A DNA stretch of 64,000 nucleotides, from the NCBI GenBank assembly GCA_029255685.2, contig CM055318.2, positions 4,965,001 to 5,029,000 on the forward strand, read 5' to 3'. Shown here in pieces: positions 17,901 through 28,300 of this stretch. How positions within the stretch are numbered: position 1 is the first letter of the stretch; every line of letters begins with the position of its first letter. The DNA comes from Silene conica (lineage: Eukaryota > Streptophyta > Magnoliopsida > Caryophyllales > Caryophyllaceae). Below the pieces are notes generated by a model that saw nothing but the letters and a program-made list of their open reading frames with translations, made no database searches and was not told the origin of the DNA. The position numbers were made by a program, and so were the translations under genes.

Positions 17901-19223
17901 ATTGCAATTATAAGTACATCTAAATCACTACAGAGTACCTACATTCATCTTCCAACTCCGAAAACCTACATATCAAACTAATGAATCCTAAGTTCACACC
18001 TAAATCGAACCTTCATTATCATCTTCAATTGCAATTATAAAATACACAGTACCTATATTCATCTCCCAACTCCAAAACGCATCGACCAAATGAACCCTAA
18101 TTTCACACCTAAACCATACCCACAATATCATCTTCCAATTAAATTATAGTAAATACAACTAAATCACTACAAGAGTACCTATATTTATTACTTATAATAA
18201 TATTCATCTTCCAACTCCGAAACCCGCAAATCGAAGAAATGAATCCTAATAACACACCTACATCAAATATACATTATCATCTTCCAATTGCAATCAAACA
18301 TACATTTAAAACACTACAAAGTACCTACATTCAGCTTCCAACTCCGAAACCTGCGCATCCAACATATAAACCCTAATTTCACACGTAAATCAACCTACAT
18401 TATCATCTTCAATTGCAATTATAAACTACACAGTACCTATGTTCATCTCCCAACTCCAAAACACATCGACCAAATGAATCCTGATTTCACACCTAAACCA
18501 AACCTACAATATCATCTTCCAATAAAATTATAAATACAACTAAATCACTACAAGAGTACCTACATTCATCTTCCAACTCCGAAACCTACAAATCGAAGAA
18601 ATGAATCCTAATAACACACCTACATCAAATCTACATTATCATCTTCCAATTACAATCATAAATACATCTATAACACTACAGAGTACGGAGTACCTACATT
18701 CAGCTTCCAACTCCGAAACCTGCACATCAAACATATAAACCCTAATTTCACACAAAAAGCAACCTACATTATCATCAAACACCTCATTATATTCACAAAT
18801 CACAATTCAACTCAACAATCAATTCCGCAACCACAAAAGAAGCAATCTAACCGCATCAGCAGTAGAATTATCCGCATCCATATCCGGCCGAAGCTTCGCA
18901 AAAAGCTGCGGACTCCGATAAACCGAGCCAGGCGCCGGTCGATGCGTAACAACCGGTCCAGCATCAAACGACACCGTTCCCATATAAAACAACATTCCCG
19001 ATATATAAATGAGAGGAGCAAAGAGAAAAATTCCTTGTCGCCGGAGCAATACGGACAAAATGACGTACGCAAAACGGTGTGCCGCCGTTCGGTACAGCGG
19101 CGGTGGGCCCACTGATCTCACGTGTTTTGACCGGCGAAACCTCGGCGAACGTAACGACGGCGAATGCGGCGGAGATGACGGCGGTACGTGACCGTTGACC
19201 GGTAATCTGTTATACGCCTGCAT
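8953..19223 (-). CDS. Plant O-fucosyltransferase family protein (GT106-like)
   Basis: Ten exons on the minus strand: 19223-18852, 15762-15690, 14003-13933, 13817-13729, 13598-13401, 12007-11803, 11685-11518, 9904-9737, 9670-9480, 9115-8953. All phases fit and give 565 aa. Seen: a cytosolic Arg/Pro-rich N terminus, one hydrophobic segment at about 55-85 (type II Golgi anchor), then the O-FucT domain with [16 protein letters not shown] (about 156-171), [37 protein letters not shown] (about 329-341), GLMLRGMGF, and a C-terminal half with [20 protein letters not shown] and [14 protein letters not shown]. Known: the family contains GDP-fucose- or GDP-sugar-dependent Golgi glycosyltransferases, often tied to cell-wall polysaccharide or protein glycosylation; the substrate of this member cannot be told. 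No broken exon is seen. Introns 1, 2, 5 and 7 are long (1.4-3.1 kb) and repeat-bearing; the others are 66-364 bp. Confidence 0.92.
13050..13102. repeat. Inverted repeat in O-fucosyltransferase intron 5
   Basis: TTGCGATAGAATGT at 13050-13063 is perfectly complementary to ACATTCTATCGCAA at 13089-13102, with a 25-base loop. The bases outside (CCGTTGC on the left, GCAACGG just beyond the right arm) give a competing register. It may be the core of a small MITE; no target duplication was identified. Confidence 0.6.
17311..17353 (-). repeat. Duplicated copy of the 3' end of O-fucosyltransferase exon 1
   Basis: On the minus strand this segment repeats the last 30-odd bases of exon 1 plus the splice donor of intron 1 (parent copy 18847-18889): a run GATATGGATGCGGATAATT is shared exactly, and there are about three substitutions over roughly 39 bases. 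The donor GTTAG is kept. The DNA beyond it also resembles the start of intron 1, so exon end and intron start were duplicated together. An AG lies just upstream, but a 34-nt exon here would break the reading frame, so it is read as a relic. Confidence 0.75.
17505..18780. repeat. Higher-order tandem repeat in O-fucosyltransferase intron 1
   Basis: A unit of about 360 bp recurs, marked by AACACACC(C/T) at 17505, 17865, 18251 and 18613 (spacing 360, 386, 362). Each unit is itself made of about three related monomers of 110-130 bp, each with strings such as ATTATCATCTTCCAATT, ACTACA-GAGTACCTACATTC and CATCTTCCAACTCCGAAA. The second unit is longer because of a small AT-rich insertion near 18185-18205. 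The fourth unit is partial. Diverged monomers extend left to about 17030. Confidence 0.85.
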
Positions 19224-19741
19224 TTATCGGAAATTATTTTACGTAGTTGACAGATTTTTTACTAAATGATTCACATTTTTTGGGGTTACGTCATTGTGTG
19301 TGTTGGTGATGTGGTGGAGGGGAGAAGGAGAGGGAAGTGGGGGAGCAGTCAAGCATGTGCGGATGGATATTAGTTACTTCTAGTTAGTGTCAAATGAATT
19401 ATGATCGTGATTAGAAAGTTGATGGGATTAATTAATTAAATAAATTAAAGTCAATTGTTGTAATTAATGAGGGGATTAAGGAGATGGGTTCATTGGATTT
19501 GGAAGTGAGTGTGGTAATTACTAATTAATGTGGATTAAGTGGATTGATTAGGGATTAGTGTGCTAATGATGGCAAACTTTTTTTTGGGTAGTGATGCTAA
19601 TGGCCTAATGGGTTGGTAAAAAAAAAAGAGTTTTGTACTCCCTCCGTCCCAGTGGGACAGAGGTAATTTATTGTACGGTAGATTTTTATTTGTCGGGACA
19701 CAATTTATTTTAGGTGTTATTAGGTGTTATTGATACATTAA
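19224..19741. other. 5' flank of the O-fucosyltransferase gene with a Stowaway-like fragment
   Basis: Presumed promoter and 5' UTR of the minus-strand gene. At 19637 the sequence TACTCCCTCCGTCCCAG begins, the classic end of Stowaway-type MITEs, followed by about 90 bases of matching interior, but no clear right-hand terminus. No gene is seen. Confidence 0.45.
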
Positions 19742-20726
19742 GGGGTGTTTGGTTTAACAAAGGAAAAGAAAAAGAAAATGAGGAAGGGAAATAAGGGGTA
19801 AAGAATGAAATGTCCATAATTTAACTTATTGTTTAGTTACCATAAGACAATCTCCAATCAGTGGTCGCGATAATTAGGTCGCGACCCGATTTTACTCTTA
19901 ATATCAGCTTATTTATCTTGACCTACTTTCATCCTCCCAAGCAGAAGGTCACGACTCACGACCAAGGTCATCAGCCTAATCATTTTTTTCCACTTTCCAA
20001 CATTTTTAATCATTTATCATATTCTCCACCCTACCAAAACATGTCTCTTACCAATCATTTTATTATTATTTTTATCTATCAACCAATCACAATTGTCCAC
20101 CTAAGTGGTCACAAATATGGTTATTATTGTTCATCAATGGTCACAAATTGACCTTGGCTGGTCATATGGTCACAAATTAGCAAACTTGGTCACCAATTAA
20201 TCATTTTAATTAACTCATTAACCGTGACCAAACAAGGTCATGACCTCCTTTCATGACCTTGCTTGGGGATGGTCTAAGGGAGTCTAATACAAATCATCCA
20301 AACTTTTAGAAACCCCTTACACCGAAAATTCCCTCCCTCGGCCACGAAAACACTAGATCTGGTGTTTTTGTGGGCGGAAAAGGGGATTTCCGGTGTGAGG
20401 GACGATTTAGGGGTGGTGTTTATAATGGTGGAAAGACTTGTCGACCACCCAGGTGGTGCCCAAAGCCATTAAATGTTGTTGGCGACTAGGTGGCCAGTGG
20501 TCAACATGACATGAGGCCTGAGGGTGATGATTGGACTTGAGGTTAGTGGTGGTGGGTGGTGGGTAAAGGTGATGTTGGTTGTTGGTAAAACAGAATGGTT
20601 ACCTTGGGGGTGAGAGATAAGGATGTATTGAGAGACGTGGGGGGTAAGGAAGGGACAAACATAAACAAAGGGTATCACTACCATTGTTCTTTCCCTTTCC
20701 TGAATGCTCTCAAATCAAACGCTCCC
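19742..20726. mobile_element. Tourist/Harbinger-like MITE with nested repeat
   Basis: The left end GGGGTGTTTGGTTT and right end AAATCAAACGCTCCC are imperfect inverted repeats, flanked on both sides by TAA. Between 19844 and 20277 lies a second repeat-rich block bounded by TAAGACAATCTCCAATCA and the near-complement of it, TGCTTGGGGATGGTCTAA; it is full of GGTCGCGACC and GGTCACGACC strings and looks like a separate element inserted in the first. Neither has a transposase. Confidence 0.5.
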
Positions 20727-21381
20727 TAAATATCAATTGCTAAATTAACGAGTTTGTTTGTTTCATAATTTTTACTTAACAACACTTCAAAGAGATTGAG
20801 TACAGCAGAATATTCGACCAAATGACACTCACTCGACCAAGTACATTGATCAAGTGTCTTTTGAATTTTAACACATGTTCTATTCTGGTGTCACTCGATC
20901 GAGTGGTTGACCGAGTGACTTAAACACTTAACTCTGAATCAAATTCCATGTGTTTGACCTCATGTGACTTGGTGGATTCCATTACAATCCATTCCAAATG
21001 CTACAACCAAACACTCTCTTAGTAGCAAGTAGTAACCTTGGGTTTTGGAGGGTTTTGGGGGGTTTTATGGGTATTGTTAATTAGTAATTATTATTAATAA
21101 TGTGGGTAATTAAGGGATATTAGTAAGAGATTTATATTAGGTAAGTATGTAGGATGTGTTGTGATGGTTATTACGTGATTTGTGTAGAATGAGACGGTTT
21201 TATGAGATGAAATATTGCTTCTTTTGAGTAGCTTATGGAGTATACTAAAAGATAAAATTTTCCTTTTCGGTTTCGGTTATGTGTATACCTAGAAAGCATT
21301 TTTTTTTTGTCTTATCCAGCCATTTGGGTATTATCTGTCCCGTATGCGGCTCGTGATGGATATGTCTAACTTCAATGAGAA
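20727..21381. other. Non-coding spacer
   Basis: AT-rich DNA with no recognisable gene. Two lines of related text on ACTCGATCGAGTG and GACCAAATGACACTCACTCGACC occur near 20815-20930. Nothing else is supported. Confidence 0.4.
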
Positions 21382-22397
21382 CTAGTGTAACACTCGTGAA
21401 AAATCACGGGGTTGTCACTTTTTCTTTTAAAAGAAGACAAATTATAGTTATTATATGAACAAAAAATTTATTCATTGAACATGCCTACTTTTTTTAAAAT
21501 ACAAAGAAAAAATATAATATAAATCTCTCTCTCTATATATATATATATATTAAATTATATAAAAGGACAATCCAAAAATTGTTGATAATATAAAAATAAG
21601 ATAACATATGATAAAGTTAATAGGAGTAATGGTTGTAAGACGGGATAATAAACTATTAAGACATAATTAAAAAAGGAAAAGGAAATTATAAAATTAATAT
21701 TTGAGAAGTCTAAGTAAACCAAAACATATTAAATTATTGATGATTAGTTGTTATTGTTATTTTGTAATCAATGTTGCTTGAGATTTTCGAGAACATTGAG
21801 AAAGTAAAGCAGTTTTTTAATAAGTTTTGAGAAAGTAAAAAGTTTTTGGAAGACAATTTGATTTTCGAGAAGCTGGTTCTCAATGTTGCTTAAGATTTCC
21901 GAGAATATTGAAAAAGTAAAGCAGTTTTTTTTATTAGGGAGGAGAGAGATATATACTTACTGTAGAGAATGACATGAATTGGAAGATTAGGGTGGTTGGT
22001 TCTGTTGCTGATTAGTTATTGCCTTATTGGTATTGATGTTTTATAGAATTTTTTTCGAGAAGTTTTGTTGATGATTTTCGAAAACATTAATTAGGTGGAT
22101 CTATAATTAATTTTCGAGAAAGTAAAGCAGTTTTTTATTAGGTTTTGAGAATTGATACCCATATTATTATCACGATTATATTAATTAACACGGTTAATTA
22201 TATGGTCCCATAATTAATTTCAATTTTTTATTTGTTCTAGTTTGCTGATGTGGAAATATGGTCAACTCGATTTTGCATGATTGACTAAAACAAAGCATAA
22301 TTTTTGAGGTTGAGTGAAATAGCTTGAATACCCTCATTCTTGCACCACATTATGTCACATAAAACAGTTTTATAAGATTCTTTTATATATATAATAA
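21382..22397 (-). mobile_element. Short non-autonomous Helitron
   Basis: On the minus strand the left boundary reads CCCGTGATTTTTCACG, a hairpin, then 11 bases, then CTAG followed by T, which is the standard Helitron 3' end. The putative 5' end is A then TTATTATATATATAAAAG at about 22397, where the expected TC has become TT, so that border is less sure. Inside, a roughly 115-bp block with GAGAAAGTAAAGCAGTTTTTT occurs three times (near 21775, 21885 and 22110). No Rep or helicase sequence is present. Confidence 0.5.
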
Positions 22398-23700
22398 TTT
22401 GTGTTAACAAAGGGTGAAAATGTGTAATTAACACTAAATGGGCAAATTACACTAGTGTTGTATAGGATCATTTTATGTATAACGTCAGCCCAATAACACA
22501 AAGCCAAAGTAATTAGTAAATATAATTGAAAAAATGTTTTATTTGAACCAAGTAATTTATTTTAATAACTTGTGCATTTAATATATCGGTGTTCATAAAA
22601 TATTATTAGGTTGTAAAGATAAATTTCAAATGTACATAAATTACATGTTATTTATAAAATATTTCGCTTTACGCCAGTCACATATAATAGAACAGTCTTA
22701 TAAAAAAGTTATTTATCGATAATATGTTCCATTCATACAAGAAGCAGCAAGTGAGTCGTGGACTAAGACACGCTAGTTCAATTATATAAAAAGTAACCAG
22801 TGGACCGTGGGCTGGAGCGTGCTAGTTTGAGAAGCCCAACGAATTCATTACTAAAAGATTTGAAAAATTGACTCGGAAATTTAGGCTGACACGACTTCAG
22901 CCCAGACACGATACAACCCGCCCACCATATATTTAAGCCGTGCTATAAACATCTCAAAAATTTTAGCACATCACAACACAACACAATCCGACCCATGAGG
23001 CATGATATACCCTTACCTTCCCGTGCCATGCCATTCCAATTTTAGTCCTTGGTACGATGAGTCGACACGACATACGATCCATTTCCATTTTTAGTGTGGT
23101 TTGGTGATGTCATTCTCATAATTAGAGTATTTGACAAAAAAGAGAGACAATTCCAAGAGCATAGCATTCTGAAAGTCAACTCTTTACACTACAGCCCACC
23201 ACTCCTTTCTTTAAACACAGGCCACCACTACATTTGTATCATTTTTTTGGAGATTTGACCCACCATGCTCCATTTCCTGGATTTATGCAATTATTTTTTT
23301 GCAACTATTTTTTATTTTATTTTATAGATATGAAAAGTTCCAAATTACTTGTCAATTATCATATACACCGTGCACACTATGAACACCTTTCTCGATTATA
23401 AAATTGTGTTTTTTCTTTTTTGTCATCTAAATAACGATAAAAAAATTGGTAACTACGAGTATTTTTTGTAACATAGTTATACCATTGATTTATTTAAGAA
23501 TAAATTATTATGTTGATGTCAGCTAGTTTCGTTGGTTACATTAGGAGAGTTAATACCCACAAGTTATGAGTTCAAACCTCATTAGCATCAAACACACCCT
23601 TATAACATAAAACGACCACAAATCACTTTAATCTCATGTTTATATTTGTCACTGCGAGATATCATGCATGGGATTTTCGCCCCAAATGGATCCACGGTTA
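22398..23700. other. Spacer with a degenerate hAT-like repeat and a short duplication
   Basis: Near 22742-22826 two adjacent copies of about 60 bp both carry a GTGG-AC/GG-CTGG core ending in GCTAGTT. At 22865-23100 lies degenerate GACACGAC-rich DNA like the element at 203-653. A tRNA-like segment is listed separately at 23524-23580. No protein gene is seen. Confidence 0.4.
23524..23580 (+). repeat. tRNA-like box A / box B segment, possible SINE head
   Basis: TAGTTTCGTTGG (like a polymerase III A box) is followed about 44 bases later by GAGTTCAAACCTC (like a B box), the spacing found in tRNAs and tRNA-derived SINEs. A full cloverleaf and terminal duplications were not found. Confidence 0.35.
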
Positions 23701-24075
23701 GTTCTAATAAATGTGATTTGTGTTTTCACATTAGACAGCGTAACGTAAAACGTAAAATGGGGGCTTGTTACTAAATAGTTTTCTGTTGGTTATAATATAC
23801 TCGGAGTAGTATAAGCAAAACATTGGGCTATTAATTTTAATAAATGTGATTTGGGTTTTCATATTAGATTGCATAACGTAAAACGTAAAACTGACGTATG
23901 TTACTAAATAGTGATATGTGGGTTAATAAGTACATAGTATAAGCAAAACATTGACCTTTTAATTCTAATACATTTGATTTGTCTTTTCATACTAGACAAT
24001 GTAACGTAAAATGTAAAAAGTGGCGTTACTAATAGTTATCTGTGGGTTAATAAGTACATAGTATAAGCAAAAATT
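23700..24075. repeat. Tandem repeat, unit about 130 bp
   Basis: Three diverged units start with TTCTAATAAATGTGATTTG or a close variant at about 23702, 23835 and 23963, each followed by AACGTAAAA(C/T)GTAAAA and by AGTATAAGCAAAA. A different two-copy repeat with GACGACCTTACCATCTAAAA follows at about 24085-24280. Confidence 0.7.
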
Positions 24076-24280
24076 TGAACTGACAATACTGCTTGCATAA
24101 AACAATTGAAATCTCACAGAAGACGACCTTACCATCTAAAACCGCTATTATAAATCTAAAATTTCTCGCTCAATAAGTGCACAATATAAACAAAGAGTTT
24201 GATTGACAATACCGCTTAGATAAAACATTTAACAAATTTCATACAGACGACCTTACCATCTAAAAAACATTATTATAAAA

Positions 24281-25334
24281 AAATTATAACATGTCAATGC
24301 AAAAAATATTGAATACTTCTTTAATTTATAATTAGTTTTATAAAATTTACGTTAAAATAATTTTACGTAATATCGATTATTAAAATAAATGTCAACTAAG
24401 TTATCCATATCAACATGGCGATAACTTTGAAACAAGGAAAAGGTCTCAAATATATAATTATATAAAACTCAACGATTTTACAATTAAAAATCAATATTAT
24501 ATATGTATAACATGTCAACCTAAATAATATTTGAATGGTTATTAAAACATTTACCAATAATATTACAAAATTTACAATAAGATGGTTTCTAATAAATCTA
24601 AAAAACAAAGTGTCAACCAAGTACTCCATACCAATATTTAAACGCAAATTTTTATTTAAGACGGGCATATTTATCTTCAATTTTAAAACACGCTAAATAG
24701 ATGGCTAAGATAAATAGTACTTGGTAGACCTGACAACCGTGCCAACTTGGTCAATTCTGGGTCGCAACAATTTCACGTTTGCAAACTTCGGACGAGTTGA
24801 GTCATTTTAGATTCAAGTCATTTTCAGGTTAATTATTATCAAGTTATTTATGGATAAAATAATAAACCCTCGGGATCGTACAAGAAAAATAAAAAAATTA
24901 ACATTTAGATGACGTCGAGTTATGTTAGGTCAGGGACAATTCGGGTTGTCAAACTCGAGTCTTGAATTCGGGGGTCGGGTAAAGTCATTCAGACAAAGTA
25001 ATTACTATTCCTATTTCCGTGTAAAATGAATATAACCGTCTTAAAAGAGACCAATCGAATCCCAATAACTTTAAATGATGGAAAGTATTAAAAAAAATGA
25101 AAAAAATGAAATAAATATTGAAAGGTTGATAGTTGATACTTGATACCACTACCCTGGTAAAGTGGCACTTCCACCTTTTTCTCACTTTGTCAAACCTTGT
25201 AAACAAATGCTTGTTTTTTTGTTTGACTTTTTTCATTTATATTTCGCCTTTCATTCTCTTTTTTGATCTCACCTTCAATTTCCTCTCTCTAAAATCCCTC
25301 TTCTTTCTCTCTCTTTCTTCATACCTCTGCAACA
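24281..25334. other. Spacer and promoter region of the Nudix gene
   Basis: AT-rich with no other gene. A block at about 24720-24990 has GGGTCG and GAGTTGAGTC strings like degraded hAT-type repeats. Just before the gene, a pyrimidine-rich tract of CT repeats (about 25256-25322) probably forms the 5' UTR, and ATTTATATTT at about 25234 is a weak TATA candidate. Confidence 0.4.
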
Positions 25335-28300
25335 ATGGAAGGTCTCCCTTCTGGGTATCGTCCTAACGTAGGAATTTGTCTGATTAATGATGATTATCAG
25401 GTATTTTTCTTATTGTTTAATTACTGATTATTGAGAATTTAATTACTTTGTAATTTTAATTTCAGGGTTTTTGATTTTATTTTGTTGTTATTCAGTTCTG
25501 TGATCAGTGATTAACTGATAATTTTGAGTATAGTTAGTCTTGTGTAAGACGGTTTTCTGCAAAGATTATGTAAAACGGATCCAAATCACAAGAGAATTGT
25601 GACTTGTTTTAGTGTAAAATTGTTCATTAAAAGAACCCGTTTGACTATAGATATATTTGTGTAAAACCGTCTTAGAAAATTAGTTGTTTTTAACTAAAGA
25701 TGTCATCTTTTTAGCTGTTAGCCTGTTATGCTTTTTTTGGTTGTTGGGTTTGCATCATGTTTGTTGGTAATCATTTGTTATTTAGGAAAGGTTAGTTGGA
25801 TACATGTCATTTCTTGGATTAATGATTTTATGGGTATACTGAATACTACCTCGGTTTCAATCATTTGTTTACGTTTCTATACTTTCTAATTATATACAGT
25901 ATACTCCCTTGGTCAGTCATTTGTTTACGTTTTTATACTTTCTAGGGTATAGAGTATCCTCCCTCGGTTTATTTGTTTACGTTTTTATACTTTCTAAGGT
26001 CCTGTTCTTTTCGGCTGAAACGAGCTGAATTGAATTAATTGGAGTAGAGCTCAGTTGAACTAAATTGAGTGAAACTAAAGTGAAGTGAATTTAGTTGAAT
26101 TAAAAGTTAATTTTGTCAGTCATTTGTTTACGTTTTTATACTTTCTAGGGTATAGAGTATCCTCCCTCGGTTTATTTGTTTACGTTTTTATACTTTCTAA
26201 GGTCCTGTTCTTTTCGGCTGAAACGAGCTGAATTGATTTAATTGGAGTAGAGCTCAGTTGAACTAAATTGAGTGAAACTAAAGTGAAGTGAATTTAGTTG
26301 AATTAAAAGTTAATTTTGTGAAGAGATTAATTGAAAAAAATTGATTGCACGTTATATTTCGTCAATTAAAATTGAAAGGAGCTGAAATTAGCCAGAAAGA
26401 ACAGAGCCTAAGAGTATACAAACCGTTTTTATACTCTCTAAGGGTATAGACTATAGAGTATACCCCGGTTTCAATCATCCGTTTACTCTTTTTATACTAA
26501 GAGTATATCCATCGGTTTCAATCATTTGCTTACGTTTCTATACTTTCTAAGAGTAAAGACGCGATTTCAATCATTTGTTTACGTTTTTATACTTTCTAAG
26601 AGTATACAGTATTATACTCCCTCGGTTTGAATCATTTGTTTACGTTTTTATACTTTCCAAGGGTATTTTAATCAAAAGTAGACAAATGATGTGACGGAGG
26701 GATTACTTTTTTTCGGTTGTTGATAAAATTATCTGAATTGAAATTCATCTTATAGACCTGTTTGACTGATCAAAGCTACAAGAGGAGAAGAGTATTTACT
26801 TGGTTTATAAAGTGATCAACTCTCGTATTGTCTATGAAATGTAGGACAATTACATTGGGTTAATATAATAGACTGTCATTTAAGTAGTTAACAATTCCCC
26901 CTAACATGCATGGTATTAAGTTGGAGTATCGGTTTGCGACCACGGCAATAGTCTTAAATCATGTTTTTCTGCTACAAAGAGTCGATAGTATCCCTCACAC
27001 AACAAGGCAAGTGGAAAGACAAGTGAGGGAAAATAGAGCATTTCATAGGTCATATCACTAGGATTTTGTGAGAGGAGCACTATCCGTCTTCAGTTTAGTT
27101 AGTGCATTTTTGCTGATGGTGCGTACACTGATGTTCATCAGGCCTTGCTTTTTTCTTAATCTGTCATAGAAGTTGTATCGGTTGAGTATTGGCTTTATTA
27201 ACCTTGTACTGGCTGTATCAGCCAAATACGGGCTACATTTAGCAACCCTTTATACGTTGGAAAATATCGATCTAAGATGCTGAAATTCCTTAATGTAACA
27301 GCTGGTATGTCGTGCAACGACAGGTTTTAATACCATGCTAACATGTGAGTGTGTGACCATGTGAGGTCGCTTAGAATTTCGCAGAAACATAATCCCTGCC
27401 TGAGGGGCTGATAACAAAGTTAAATTCCCCTAAAGAAACTGCCTTCAATTTATTAGGCGCGTCCCGCTGTAGTGTTGTTTGAAGCTATCGGCCATGGGAG
27501 GAATAGTCTGAATGTAAATAGGTCCAGATCAATTAGTGAAAATCTCGTATTTTGCTGTGCAAACTGATTGCAGTTCATGTTAGATGTAAAGCTCTTTATG
27601 ATGTCGTTGCTTAATTTGAATTGTTATGCATGTGACGGGTATTATTGTATTAACGTGATTATCTGGTGCAGATTTTTGTGGCTTCAAGGTTGAATGTGCC
27701 TGGAGCATGGCAGATGCCTCAGGTATTAAAATAGTTTCTTTTTTGTCTAACAGATTTAAGTTTCATGAAAGTTATGTTTTTTCTTAGACTGATGAGCGGA
27801 ACAATATCAGAATAGCAGTAAATAATACGGTTTTCAACACCCTTGATATCTAACTTACTTGTCTTAATAATCTGTTGTCGTGGGATTTGGAAGTGTATTA
27901 GACACGCATTACTTTCAGTTTGATCGAATGGATATGGACTTTTGTAGCATGTAGTTACTCTTTAATTCCGACTTGTTTTGAAGTTAATTGAGTTTTTTAT
28001 TATTAGGGAGGCATTGAAGAAGGCGAAGATCCTAAGTCTGCAGCCATCAGGGAACTGCGAGAAGAAACTGGAGTCGTGTCTGTTGAAATCCTTTCCGAGG
28101 TTAAATCCAATGATATAACTAGCACTTCTTTAAAACTTGTTTTTTGGCGTAGAAATTTCCACTTACCTATAAGAGTCTAGGTGAACGATTTCCCTTCATT
28201 TTTAGACGAATTAGAGTTCCCAAACAATCTACCACCTCCATTTCATCTATGTTGTACCCATTTTCTTTTCAGTTGATCTCAAAATAAAACTTCTACGCCC

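Noticed and set aside
17030..18780. CRISPR-like repeated array
   Set aside because: Units are long, directly adjacent and diverged, with no spacer structure; it is a plant intronic tandem repeat.
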